From Parietaria judaica (taxonomy: Eukaryota; Streptophyta; Magnoliopsida; Rosales; Urticaceae), in contig OX940860.1 in assembly GCA_954871525.1 (NCBI GenBank), positions 25,948,001 through 26,012,000 of the forward strand: 64,000 nt of DNA, read 5' to 3'. The translations under genes were made by a program, and so were the position numbers. This document shows, piece by piece, positions 24,583-36,700 of this stretch (the first letter of the stretch is position 1; the number at the start of each line of letters is the position of its first letter). The notes beneath the pieces are model-generated. The model did no database searches. It was not told the DNA's origin and was given only the letters and a program-made list of their open reading frames with translations.

Positions 24583-24756
24583 CCCGGATATATCCGTATC
24601 CGGGTTTTGGTAAATAAAAAAAAATCGGTCGGATGGATGGATTTTCATAAGAAAAAAAATAAGAAAAAAATATATTACTCAATTTTAATTATAACATAAT
24701 AGATATTATTCGAAATAGCTCTTGATAGATATTATGTAAGGATTAACGTAAAAAAG

Positions 24757-24985
24757 TTGAAAAGATTTGGGAGATCTGCAACCAAAGAACAACACACGAA
24801 GAACAAAATAAAAGAAAGCTTTGGGAGAAAGAAGAAGAACAAAGAACAACACACGAAGAACAAAATAAAAGAAGAAGAAATTAAGTACCACAACCCAATG
24901 GGAATAGATCTGCAACCAAAGAACAACACACGAAGAACAAAATAAAAGAAGAAGAAAGCTTTGGGAGAAAAGATTCTCTTTGATT
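24757..24985. repeat. Purine-rich tandem repeat array
   Basis: Three copies of AAAGAACAACACACGAAGAA (starting about 24784, 24840 and 24917), interleaved with AGCTTTGGGAGAAA and GATCTGCAACC blocks. It sits just right of the truncated hAT element. The ORFs on both strands here are low-complexity. Confidence 0.8.
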
Positions 24986-25729
24986 AATTCGAAGGGCAAA
25001 AAATACAAAGGAGGAGTTACAAAAATAAACACTAACACAAGTATTTATAGGGGACCAGAAAAAAAAAACGAAACCCTAGCTAAACTTCCTAAAATAGACT
25101 CAATCAAATCTTTACAATTTACATTCGAATCCTAACAAAATCAGGAAACCAAATCAAATCTCCAAACTTGCTCTTCAAGTTTGACACCTTCTAGAATGGG
25201 TTCCGCTGACTTCTGGTCGTGTGTCCCTAGCAGGGCTGCTAGGGTGTATTCCTACTCGGGGCTCTTCTTCTAGGGAGCCACTTCTGATTGAGGGCACTCC
25301 TGGTAGGGGCATTTCTGCTCGGGCTCTTCTCTGTTAGGGGAAGCTCTGGTGGGGAAATTTCTGTTAGGGGTTGAGCCAAGTCAGGTTTAAACTCGCAAAT
25401 AGAAAGTAAAATTTTAATTGATGGAATGGAACCTTGTTGAAACGAGTCACCACATAAGTATAGTTGTAGATGAAAACCTGTTGAAATTTAATTGGGCCCA
25501 ACGAACATTAAGACTTTAGTCTTGTTAATTAGTTATTACTTATACGTAAGATTTCACGTAAATGTTCATGGCAATTATAAACAGACCAATATATATATTA
25601 TATAAATATATTTTGCGTATACAAATTTAGGTTAGCTAAGGCAGCTAATAGTCTACATCAGCAATAGAAATATAAGCAACTTGTAAATAATATTTCAGCG
25701 TAAAAAGTTTATAAAATTAGAGGACTTAT
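24986..25729. other. Intergenic, including a degenerate G-rich minisatellite at about 25200-25380
   Basis: From about 25200 to 25380 words such as TTCTG.T.GGGG and CTAGGG recur every 20-35 bp without exact period. The rest is AT-rich with no gene signal. Confidence 0.4.
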
Positions 25730-25731
25730 AG

Positions 25732-26028
25732 GATGATTATTTTTCATCCACACTTTTTTAAGTCGTTAACATATTTATATACGTGAAACTTTTCTTTATA
25801 AGATTTTATAATATTATTTTATGGAAATTGTACGAAATGCCCAATTTTGTGTCAAACCTTTTAAGAAATGCCCATTTGTGAGAGTAAAAAATACACACAA
25901 TGGACAGTTTTTTAAAAAGTTTGACACAAAATGGGCATTTCGCAAGTATCATTTGGTTGTGGTTGACGTACCGCCACGTATAAAGATGTTAACCACGTTA
26001 ACAAGGCTTCGATGAAAAATAATCATCT
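25732..26028. mobile_element. Foldback (long inverted repeat) MITE in the F3'5'H promoter
   Basis: Outer arms: GATGATTATTTTTCATC at about 25732 and its reverse complement GATGAAAAATAATCATC at about 26011, continuing inward with GTTAAC...TTTATA...ACGTG. Inner arms: CGAAATGCCCAATTTTGTGTCAAAC (25835-25859) and GTTTGACACAAAATGGGCATTTCG (25919-25942). The whole forms an imperfect hairpin of about 300 bp. Target duplication not resolved. Confidence 0.7.
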
Positions 26029-26212
26029 CACAGTTTTTTAACTTTGTATATTTTCCTTCTAAAGAAATTGTATATGCCACCTCAGTTTTTCTAAGTTTGT
26101 ATACTTTTACCGCATATATATATATAATATATATATATATAGACACACACACACCAAACGTTCATGCACGTGTATACACCAACTAGCCACTCCTTCCTCT
26201 GCATGGTTATAT

Positions 26213-26224
26213 TACTATATAAGT
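26213..26224 (+). promoter_or_regulatory. TATA box of the F3'5'H gene
   Basis: CTATATAAGT lies about 105 bp upstream of the ATG at 26329, a normal distance for a plant leader of 70-80 nt. A TA/CA dinucleotide tract (26114-26152) lies just upstream. Confidence 0.6.
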
Positions 26225-26328
26225 ACTCTTGCTCAAGCGTCTTGACAGCCATAACAACGAAAGCTTCTCTGCTTCATGAACTAGGTCTAGGTTCAAATAT
26301 ATTGTTCACATACAACTTAGCTCAAGCC

Positions 26329-29300
26329 ATGGTTTTACACACATTCCTTCTCCAGGAGATCCTAATCTCCATTGTCATCTTCTTCGCAACCCGCCTTTCC
26401 CTCCGGGCTCTTTTCCGGAAGTCTCGGAAAAGCCTCCCGCCCGGCCCGAGAGGCTGGCCGGTCGTCGGAGCCCTCCCTCTGCTGGGCGCAATGCCGCATG
26501 TAGCCCTGGCAAAAATGGCGAAACAATACGGACCCGTGATGTTCCTGAAGATGGGCACGTGTGACATGGTGGTCGCGTCCACTCCGGCCGCCGCCAAAGC
26601 CTTCCTAAAAACCCTAGACCTCAACTTTTCGAGCCGGCCCGAAAATGCCGGTGCTACCCACCTAGCTTATGGCGCGCAGGCAGGCCTAAATAACTTAAGT
26701 TTGTAAAACCTTAGACGAATTAAGCCTTTAATATATGAGAGTTTTTCCATCCTACATATAATCCGGAAATAAGATTTTACATAAATATATATAATAAAAA
26801 TTATTAATATATTGTGCAAAAATAAACGGGTAATTCAGTGATCTTTATAGAAATTTGAGTATCTTTCAATTGAATTATTTATAAATTTTTAGAGGCTATA
26901 GACTGCTGTTTATTTCGTGTCTCTAGACTTTAAGGGCCAACTCTACGTGCAGGATATGGTATTCGCCGACTACGGCCCGCGCTGGAAGCTCCTCCGGCGG
27001 CTGAGCAACCTCCACATGCTCGGCGGCGCATCGCTCGACCAGTGGGCAAACGTCCGCGACGCCGAACTCGGCCACATGCTGCGTGCCATGATCGCCTCGG
27101 GCGCCCGGCGCAAGCCTGTGGTGGTGCCGGAGATGCTGACCTACGCGATGGCGAACATGATTGGGCAGGTGATCCTGAGCCGGCGCGTGTTTGTCACGAA
27201 GGGCTTGGAGTCTAACGAGTTCAAGGACATGGTGGTGGAGCTGATGACCACCGCTGGATACTTCAACGTGGGAGACTTCATCCCATCGATGGCGTGGCTG
27301 GATTTGCAGGGCATCGAGCGTGGCATGAAGAGGCTGCACAAGCGCTTCGACGCGCTCCTGACGAGGATGATCGACGAGCATGCCGAGAGCGCACATAGCC
27401 GGAAGGAGAAGCCTGATTTTCTGGACGCGGTGATTCGTAATAGTAAAGAAGGTGGCGCCGAGGCTGAGAGATTGAGCTTGACCAATATAAAAGCGCTGCT
27501 TCTGGTGAGTGGCTTTGACTCTGCTGAATTAATTTACATGCATATTATACGTACAGTTATGGACGTGACTTTATTTTATTTCATTTTGGAAAATGGAAAG
27601 TAAACCAACGGGTTTGTAAGCTGTCCATTTAAATTAAAAAACTAAAGAATAAAAAGGCGAAAATACTTGATTTAAGAAAGGGTAACCGGGGCTATTATAC
27701 CCAATGTTTTTTTTTTTTGCGGATTATGTATCCAATGTTTATTTTCAAAGGCTAATGTACTCAAACCGACGGAAAACTAATAATACTGTAGCTTACCGAT
27801 TACCGATACTTATCGACGGATTATCGACACTTTTCGATACTTATCGACGGAAAACTTACAAAATATTTTGATAATATCATACAAACATATGAAGATAAAG
27901 TCATACACACATAGTCCTATAACACCAATAAAACATAGTCTCACAAATGTATCAAATACATAGTCCAACAACTCATACACATAATAGATAGGTAATAGGT
28001 AGAATGGTAGATAATACTCAAACTCAAACCGACTTCTCGGACCTCAGAAAAACGATGATCTCCCGTGGGATTCCATAACACCGGTGGCACCACTTGCTTC
28101 CATATGCATGTTCAGATATGTGTTCCAAAAAATATACAGAATGCAAACTTTAGGTACTTTGCCGGAAAAAACAATTTTACCTCAAAATACAAATTAAATT
28201 CCACCAAAATTTCACATTATTGTAGGAATAAATATTTAATGAAAGCTAACAGCAAGAAAAGTCAGTAGATTACCGGAGAAATCACAAGAAGATAAACTTG
28301 GAAGACTTTTGCCACAATTATGTGAATAGCCGAATTATCGTCAAATCTGAAATAAATTACACCAAAAACTCAGATTAATGTTTCAAAAAATATTTAATGA
28401 ATGAAAACACCCCAAAAAATGAGTAGAATACTTCACAAATCACAAAAAGATCAACTGCAAATACTTTTGCCGCAATTATGAGGAAATCCGAAATTATCAT
28501 CTAATCTGCCTAAAAAATTCACCAATAAACACATATTTCTTACTAAATACTAACTACAATCTTTTAAAGCATACACAAACAATAAATCATAAAAAAATAT
28601 CTATATTTTGAGCAAATTTAAAAATTCAAAACTTTGTATACTTTTGCCTAACAAGCATACAAATTCGAATTTCCTCTAAATCTAACAAAATAATTACAAA
28701 CTAAGTCATCAAAACAAGTTTTCATCAATATATATTCATAAGAATGCAAAAAAACAACTCAAAATCACAAAAGTACTAATCTTTACCCATTGAAGAATAT
28801 AACTCGTATGTGAACAACTAACTCTTTAGTTTTGAACTCATGTAAATCTTCTAAGAATCGTAAAAATGAGTAAATATCAAAGAAAAAATGCATGATTCAT
28901 ACATATCTGTGATTATAACTCCTAAATTTACCATAAAGTTCGCACAAATTTGAAAAAATTCGGAGAAAAACGCTTAAATCAAAACTTTGCAAACTTTTGC
29001 CAATTTTTTTTTAATTTCACCGAAAAGTCCCTCAATTTTTCACTGAAAAAAACAATAATCCATTGGAAAATGATTTATCGATTATCTCGATTATCGGCGA
29101 TAAGTTACAAAAACGAAAACTAGTGTAGTGGATTATTTACCGGTAAACATCGGTAAGACTGATTTTCGTCGATTATCCACGATAAGTCGAACCTTGAGTG
29201 TAGCAACTGAAAAGAATATATCTTTGATATATGCGTGTGATGACGTGTCATGTGGGCTCAAACCTTAAAAAAAATGAATAATTTGGAAATTACTGCAATT

Positions 29301-31886
29301 TTGCTGTTCGAGCATAATGCATATTAAAATACAAATGTCGACGACGTCATGTATTTTCACAGCTATGTCGTAATCAATTATCAATCAAAATCATTTTTTG
29401 GTATCTAGTTCTACTTTAAACGGAAATTGTGATAGCGTCTTTTAAACTGCAGAAACGAGCAATTAATGGAATGCACTTTTCGGTTTTTTTATGCCTAAGA
29501 AATCTATTAGTAGAGATGCTCATTTATGATCATACTAATATACTATGATAAATGACGAATTTGAGAAGAAAAACTTGAAAAAAAATAGAACTCGAGTTAT
29601 TACTAACTGGTACAATAGCATTTAAGTTTTTCATATTGATAAAATAATACTTAAAATATTTTTTTTGGATAAAATACTTTTAATAAAAACTTTTCTAGCG
29701 AAGATTGCCGAAAATATGACTATCAAGCCTAAGATAGCCGAATTTTCGGCTATATATCGATCTTGGACCCCTTATAGGTTTTTCGTATGTTTGCCATAAT
29801 TTACTTTTTTTTTTTTTTGTCTAATCATTACGGTTCAAATCTTAATATTTTATGTTTTTATTAAAAAGGGCTCTTAACAACAAGATACCCGAGTACTTAC
29901 TCAGCAACAAATTTGGCTACAGGTCCAAGATAGCCAAAAAATAAGTCCATGAGTCTCATTGTACTTAATTTTTTAGTAAGTACAAATACAAAATTGGACT
30001 GAAAATTACAACTTAAAACAAAAATTGAAGATTTAAATTCCACGTGAAAGTAAATTAATAGTTAAATATTTGGACTATCAATTAATTACTAGCCTACCGG
30101 CTGCCGCCAGACATCAATTCGGTGGCGCAGCCGGCGGCTAGCCACCTTGTCCTTAACCTTATTGTAATGTAAAAGTTCACGAGTAGTAGACATGCAGATA
30201 AGATTTCTAATTGACAGACACACCCATCTACACTACGGTATCAACTTATAAAAACCACATAAAAGGTAGGTAGACACTTTAATTAGAAAACTGCATATTT
30301 CAAACATTCAATACTCGATCTCCATATACACAATTATGGTAGCTAGCTAGAGAATCTTTAGAGCTTACACTTGCTATTTATTGGTCATATCTCATAATCA
30401 ATCAACAAGAATTTTAAACACAAACAAATACAATAAATAGAGGCACATTTCTCACGAAGACAGTGATGTGTCTAACAATTTGACAACGTTACACTTACTT
30501 GCACGCACAAGTCCAGGGTTTTAAATATCATTTTCAAGAAGATTTATTGTTTAACTGTTAATTAATCCCTGCTTTGTTTTTAATTATTTATCCGTATTAT
30601 CCATTTTTTGCATTATATGCGTTTTTAGAAAAATTTGACGAGAAATCGTTATCCTAATCTAAAATAATGTTTGGAGGTGTTTTTCATTTTGAAAATAAAA
30701 GTGTGCCTTCCCCGAATTAAGGTAGCGTTTGAAGGTGTTTTTCATTTTTGTTTTGTTTTGTGTTTGCATTTTTATTTTTGTCAAATTTTTTTATAATTAC
30801 GTTTTGAAAATGTGATTGGTTGAAATTTTGTTGCCCTGTTTTTTGAAAAGAAAAATGAAAACTGTGTTTGGTTTAATTTTTTTAAGAAAATTGCTCTTTA
30901 TAAAGATAAATAAAATAAGCTCGGTCTATTTTTTTTTATATAAAGCATACTTAAATAAAATTAAACAAAATTTTATTTCATGGTGGCTAAAGTTCTTAGA
31001 AAACAAAATAAGTCATGATATAAGCTCTAAACTTAATTTTTATCATCAAAAGTTTCAATAAAAAAAATCCTATTATAAGACAAAATCCTTTTTTTATTTT
31101 TTGAAGTTTTTACCACGACAAAATAAATTTAATTGAAGTTTTTAATTTGATTTTTCCACAAATATATTTTTTCTTTTAATAATATGAGGTATATAAAATG
31201 TGAAATGAGGATAAAAAAAAGTGAAAATACCTTCTTCTTTTTTTCATTTTTGTATGTAAAGTAGTAGAAATGTAAAAATGCTTTTAAAATATATTTTATC
31301 GAAATATTAACCAATTACATTTTTACCACTTTTTTTTATTATAAAATATTTTGATAAAAATGAAAATCTGTTTTGGAAATGTGGCTGGACCCACTTTCAT
31401 TTGTTTTAATGTTTGTTAAATTATTTAGGTTTTGTTTTCAATAGACTTTTAATGTATGTATAATGTGTATAATTAATGGGAAATTTGTTTTTATACCTTC
31501 TGTCTTTATTTTTTATAAAAATATACCATCTATATATAAATAAACAGCCAAAATATACCCTTTTAGAGTAATTTGACATAACTACCCTCTATGTTTCTAA
31601 TATTTAATCAACTTCTTTTAACAAAATTAAGATGCCTAAAGTTAATGTTTGGTAATATTTCCAAAACATCTGATTTTTTTTTTGTCAAAAATAAAACTAA
31701 AATAAAATTTAAAAATTATGAATAAAGGGTAGTTTTGAGTTTTTTTGAAAATTTATAATTGTTAGGGTATAAAAATGAAATTAAAGTACACTTTGAAGGT
31801 ATATTTTAACTATTTTTTTTTAAAATAAACGGTTTATTTTTACAAAAATTAGAAATAAAGAGTATATTAGCAAAATTCCCTACTTA

Positions 31887-31917
<31 letters not shown>

Positions 31918-32808
31918 CAACTTATAGTTATAACTTATAACTTATAAGTAGTCATTTCTATATATATCTCAAAAATCTTGATACTAGATATATAGCTAGA
32001 AAATCTTTATTACATACTGCTTATATCTCATAATATAATCAATGTACAAGAATTTAAAACACAATAAATCAGCGATTAAGACGAGACAATAATTTCCATG
32101 CACAACTTGTGACGTATCTTTCAGAATTATAAACTTCTCATGACCACGTCTATTTTGTGCTTGGCATGCACTTCCTAGAATCTCTTCACCGCGGGAACGG
32201 ATACATCCTCGAGCATCATCGAGTGGGCCCTCTCCGAGATGATGATGAACCCCGCCATCCTCAGCCGGGCCCACAAAGAGATGGATGACGTCATCGGCCG
32301 AGGCCGCCGGCTCCGCGAGTCCGACCTCCCGAAGCTCCCGTACCTCCGGGCGATCTGCAAGGAGACCTTCCGGAAGCACCCCTCAACCCCTCTCAACCTG
32401 CCCCGTGTGGCGGCGGAGGCGTGTGAGGTGGACGGCCACTACATCCCAAAGAACGCACGGCTCAGCGTCAACATATGGGCGATCGGGCGTGACCCGGACG
32501 TGTGGGAGAACCCCCTGGAGTTCGCCCCGTCGCGATTCTTCTCCGAGAAATATGCAAAAATCGAGCCGCGCGGGAGCGACTTCGAGCTCATCCCGTTCGG
32601 GGCCGGAAGGCGGATCTGCGCCGGGACCCGGATGGGGATTCTGCTAGTGGAGTACGTTTTGGGGAGCTTGGTGCACTCGTTTGATTGGGAGCGTCCGAGT
32701 GGAGTGAATGAGCTCAACATGGACGAGTTGTTCGGACTCGCCTTGCAAAAGGCCGTGCCTTTGTCCGCCATAGTTCAACCACGGCTTGAGCTGAGCGCGT
32801 ACGACTGA
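26329..32808 (+). CDS. F3'5'H: Flavonoid 3',5'-hydroxylase (CYP75A), 3 exons, 510 aa
   Basis: ER-anchored P450 that hydroxylates the flavonoid B-ring at 3' and 5', leading to delphinidin-type pigments; needs NADPH-P450 reductase. Exons 26329-26679, 26953-27504, 32179-32808 (1533 nt). N-terminal anchor (residues about 8-28), then the proline hinge [14 protein letters not shown] and THLAYGAQ. I-helix AGTDTS (306-311), K-helix ETFR (363-366), haem loop [11 protein letters not shown] with F441 and C448. CYP75A-like (not CYP75B) features are [18 protein letters not shown] and [11 protein letters not shown] near the end. The ATG at 26329 is preferred over the upstream in-frame ATG at 26164, which lies before the TATA box. 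Intron 1 needs a GC..AG pair to give the family-length protein; an in-frame GT..AG alternative would add 15 residues. Intron 2 is 4674 bp and carries transposons. AATAAA at 32850. Appears intact. Confidence 0.93.
27764..29196 (-). mobile_element. hAT-type element E3, truncated at one end, in F3'5'H intron 2
   Basis: Reverse orientation relative to E2 and E4. Its 27764-27870 segment (GACGGAAAAC...CTGTAGCTTACCGATTACCG) is the reverse complement of the E4 3' zone near 39300-39370, but the outermost tip is missing. The other end is intact in form (GTCGAACCTTG at 29186-29196). ACTTTTGCC words near 28302, 28462, 28635 and 28988 correspond to the inverted CGGCAAAAGT units of E2. No ORF of note. Confidence 0.75.
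29197..31477. other. Remainder of F3'5'H intron 2; no gene recognised
   Basis: AT-rich. Around 30670-30760 two near copies of GGTGTTTTTCATTTT occur, and 29700-29940 contains AAGATAGCC words in both orientations, so old MITE fragments are likely, but I could not define ends. Confidence 0.35.
31478..31880. mobile_element. Long-TIR MITE (possibly Mutator-like), 403 bp
   Basis: About 50 bp at each end form an imperfect inverted repeat: GGGAAATTTGTTTTTATACC.. at the left against GGGAATTTTGCTAATATACT.. (reverse complement of the right end), continuing through TTTATTT...TAAAAATA(T/A)ACC. Long inverted repeats suggest a Mutator-type origin; the target duplication is not clear. Confidence 0.55.
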
Positions 32809-32870
32809 TCGCTAGTTTAGTTCCACATTGAGCTCGCCGTCGCAGTAATGAATAAAAACCGAGGGTTCTA

Positions 32871-32874
<4 letters not shown>

Positions 32875-32902
<28 letters not shown>
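32875..32902. repeat. (TA)n microsatellite in the F3'5'H 3' flank
   Basis: A 28-bp TA run, just after the AATAAA word at 32850. Confidence 0.95.
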
Positions 32903-32905
<3 letters not shown>

Positions 32906-32981
32906 TCTGAGTGCGTGGTTGATGGCGTTGAGACGAGAGTGTACCTCTCTCTTTAGCAACGCTCAAGAATAATACGTTGGG

Positions 32982-32982
<1 letters not shown>

Positions 32983-33013
<31 letters not shown>
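32983..33013. repeat. (TA)n microsatellite
   Basis: A 31-bp TA run followed by three ACAT tetranucleotides. Confidence 0.95.
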
Positions 33014-33017
<4 letters not shown>

Positions 33018-33147
33018 CATACATACATACTTAAACATAGCCCTTACGGTTTAGCTAATGTTTGGTAATTTCTTTATAAATGTGTTTTGATGTTCTGTAT
33101 TTATGGTCTATGGATTGTAAGGATTTGAAAGCTGGTAGTGTTTGAAT

Positions 33148-33663
33148 TGTTAGGGAATAATCACCCGAATCCCCTTTGAACTGAAGACGAAATAATGGCA
33201 AGAAATGAAATAAAAATGACACCGGAGATTATAGTGGTTCGCCCCCAATGCGGGAGGTACGTCCACTTGCCGCTTGCAAATATGATCCACTAGAATCTCC
33301 AACGGAGTTGTTCGAATACACCCTCGAGCTCACTCACTCTTCCCTTGTGTTTACAAGTGTTTCTCACTTCAAGAACAAAACCCCTTTGTTCTTCCCTTAA
33401 CCAGAAATGATGGCTGAAACAGAGAAACTAAAGCCCTCACAACACAAGCTTTTTCTCCAAGCTCTTCACACAAAGCTCTCACCTTTTCTCTCTTCTTGAA
33501 GGATGAAGAAACCCACGAGCTCTCTTCTTAGCCTTGGTCAAAGCTTCTCCAAGAAGACAACTTTACCATCATGAAAGTCTAAAAGCAACATAGAGAAAAT
33601 ACCAAAATTACCCCTAAGCTAATCATGACTTTCCCAATTGAATTAGGCTTCACATAAATAACA
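33148..33663 (-). repeat. 3' LTR of the copia element
   Basis: 516 bp; differs from the partner LTR at three sites that I could see (near 33182, 33206 and 33568). All are C/T differences as read on the + strand. Confidence 0.95.
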
Positions 33664-33675
33664 ATCTCCCACTTG
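33664..33675 (-). promoter_or_regulatory. Polypurine tract
   Basis: Minus strand AAGTGGGAGAT directly adjoins the 3' LTR; this is the expected site for plus-strand priming. Confidence 0.85.
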
Positions 33676-33727
33676 AAGACTAATTGCAATCACCCGTCTC
33701 CAAGCTTGCAAGCGGCGGCTCCGATTA

Positions 33728-36700
33728 TCACTCGAGGAGCTCAACTGAAGTTGCACACAACTTCAGTTTCTCGTATGGCACGGCCTTCGTCAACATGTCT
33801 GCGGGATTCTCACTTCCCGCGATTTTCTCGAGAACTAGCACCTCATCCTCCAAGGCCGATCTGATGAAGTGGTACCGAAGTTGTATGTGCTTTGTCCGGG
33901 CATGATAAGCGGGGTTCTTCGCCAAATGAATGGCGCTCTGGCTATCGCTATAGAGCACGTAGCTCTCTTGATTATGGTTCAACTCTGGTAGAAAAGACTG
34001 AAGCCAAATCATCTCATTCGTAGCCTCCGTTATAGCCACATACTCGGCCTCACAACTAGAAAGAGCAACGATCTTTTGCAACCTTGAAAGCCAACTGATT
34101 GCCGTACCTCCGAATGTGTAAACATAACCGGAGGTGCTCTTTATACTGTCGACGTCCCCGCCGTTGTCCGCATCGACGAACCCTTCAAGCCCCGAGCTTG
34201 ACTTCCGAAAGCACAACGCTAAACTTGAGCTTCCTTTGAGGTACCTGAAAATCCACTTCACGGCTTCCCAATGTTGTTTGCCCGGATTGCTCATAAATCG
34301 GCTAACAACTCCCACTGCATGTGCAATGTCGGGCCTCATACATACCATCGCGTACATGAGGCTCCCGATAGCCGAAGCATACGGAACCTTGTCCATGTGT
34401 GCCCTCTCTTCCTCGGTCTTTGGCGAGTCATCTTTAGATAACCAAAAATGGCTACCCAAATGAGTTCCAACCGGCTTGGCATCTTCCATGTTGAACTTCT
34501 TGATGATCTTTTTCACATATTCTTCTTGTAAAAGTTTCAACCCATCCTTGCTTCGGATAATCCTCATCCCGAGGATTTGCTTCGTGGCACCAAGATCCTT
34601 CATCGCAAATTCCCTTGACAATATTTTCTTCAACTTCTCGATTTCATGAAGATTTGCTCCCACTATGAGCATGTCATCGACGTAGAGGAGCAAAATCATG
34701 TAAGAGTCTTCAAGTCTCTTGAAGTAGCAACAATGATCCGCCTCGCACCTCACGAACTCGGCTTTCTTCATGAAAGAGTCGAACTTCTTGTACCATTGTC
34801 TCGGAGCTTGTTTCAAGCCGTACAAACTCTTTTGGAGCTTGCACACCATCTTCTTTTTGCCTTTGACCTCGAAGCCTTCCGGTTGTCTCATGTAGATCTC
34901 TTCCTTCAAATCCCCGTGAAGAAACGCCGTCTTCACATCCATTTGTTGAAGGTGTAGATCTTCTTTCGCCACCAATCCAAGGACGGTTCGGATAGTTACC
35001 AACTTGACTACCGGAGAGAAAATCTCGGTGTAGTCAATGCCTTCCTTTTGTTGGAAGCCCTTCACGACAAACCGCGCTTTGTAGCGCTTTCTCCCGTCGT
35101 GTTCTTCCTTTATCCGGTAGACCCACTTGTTGTGTAACGCCTTCTTTTTCGCCGGTAGCTTGGCTAATTCCCACGTTTTATTGCACAACAATGAGTCCAT
35201 CTCGTCCTTCATCGCCAACTCCCACTTGCTCGATTCATCGACTTCCTTAGCTTCATCATAGCTCTCGGGTTCACCCTTGTCGGTGAGCAAAATATGGTTG
35301 AGCGACGGTGAGAACCTTTGTGTTGGCCTTCTCACCCGAGAAGATCGGCGTAGCTCGGTGATCGGCGTTTGTTGACTTGACGGGGGTTCAACTTCTTCAT
35401 CGCCTTCTTCATCACTCTCATGCCGATGTTCTTCTTCTTCGGCTGCTTGTTCTCCCACTTCCGGGGCAGCCCTTTGCGACTCGTGTGCCGGAAACTCATT
35501 CAAATCAACCACCGCTGATTTTTCATTCTCCGTTACGCGGCTTTCTGGGACTTCTCGAAGCTTGTCTTTGTACAACACTTGTTCATTGAAGATGATGTCC
35601 CTGCTTCGGATGATCTTCCGGTTTTGGTCATCCCAGAAACGATAACCAAGCTCGGAGTCACCATAGCCAATAAAATAACACTTCTTAGACTTTGCATCAA
35701 GCTTATTTCTAGAAGTGGCATCAATATGAACATAAGACAAACAACCAAACACTTTCAAATGAGAAAGGTTTACCTTCTTCCCTCAACAAGCCTCTTCCGG
35801 AATTCGGAAATTTAATGGAACGGATGGTCCTCGGTTGATCAAGTACGCCGCGGTGTTAACCGCATCGGCCCAAAACGTCTTCGGTAGCCCGGAGTGTAAC
35901 CTCATGCTTCTTGCACGCTCATTTATGGTCCGATTCATCCTCTCCGCTACCCCGTTTAGTTGAGGCATTCCGGGGATGGTCTTCACCATCTTAATCCCAT
36001 GTTCGGCACAATATCTCTTGAAGTTTCCGTCAATGTACTCTCTGCCGTTGTCGGATCTCAAACTCTTCAACTTCAAGCTTGTCTCATTCTCAACCAAAGC
36101 TTTCCACTTCTTGAAAACGGTGAACACATCGGACTTGTGCTTCATGAAGTAGACCCAAAGCTTTCTTGTTGAGTCGTCGATGAGCGTTACATAGTAGTGT
36201 GACCCTCCGAGGGAAGCAACCGGGGCCAGTCCCCACACATCCGTGTGAACCAATTCTAACTTCTCGGTCTTCAACTCTCTCCCTCCATTTGAGAAACTAA
36301 CTCGCCGTTGTTTCCCAAGCACACAACTCTCGCACAAATGGTGGTCCACCGACTTGAGCTCGGAAATCTTTCCGTCTTTCACGAGAATCTTCATACCTTT
36401 CTCGCTCATGTGCCTGAGTCGATTGTGCCACAACTCGGACTTGTTGGCATTGTCCACGAGCGCGGCCGAGTCGGAACAACTTGTCGTCATGTAAAGGGTG
36501 CCGGTCTTATGGCCGCAGGCAACGACCAAAGCACCCTTTGCTACCTTCCACGCTCCACCGCCAAAGGTTATCGTGTGGCCTTCTCCGTCGAGTTGGCCCA
36601 CCGAAATTAAGTTGCGCTTCAATTTCGGCACATGTCGGACCTTCTTAATCTTCCACGTGCGTCCGTTTGGCATCTTCAAGGTGATGTCCCCAGTACCAAC

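Larger units (their letters stand above)
20606..24612 (+). mobile_element. Truncated hAT transposon carrying a decayed transposase
   Basis: The left end TAGTCCCCAAAAT (20606) matches the terminus of the MITE at 19739 and is followed by the same CCGGGTT/ATATCCGG subterminal words. The right part still has CCCGGACCCGGATATATCCGTATCCGGG (24576-24605), but the expected outer ATTTTGGGGACTA end and target duplication are absent, so the 3' tip is lost. The 1.3 kb before 22564 includes the transposase first exon and a large intron. Confidence 0.82.

Noticed and set aside
24706..25038. Minus-strand ORFs rich in F, L, S and V
   Set aside because: Low-complexity translation of a purine-rich tandem repeat.
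26164..26328. In-frame upstream ATG extending the F3'5'H N-terminus by 55 residues
   Set aside because: It lies upstream of the TATA box (26213), and the extra residues precede an already complete membrane anchor.
26923..27396. Minus-strand ORF of 157 codons over F3'5'H exon 2
   Set aside because: Antisense of a GC-rich P450 exon; no family resemblance, while the plus strand matches CYP75A.
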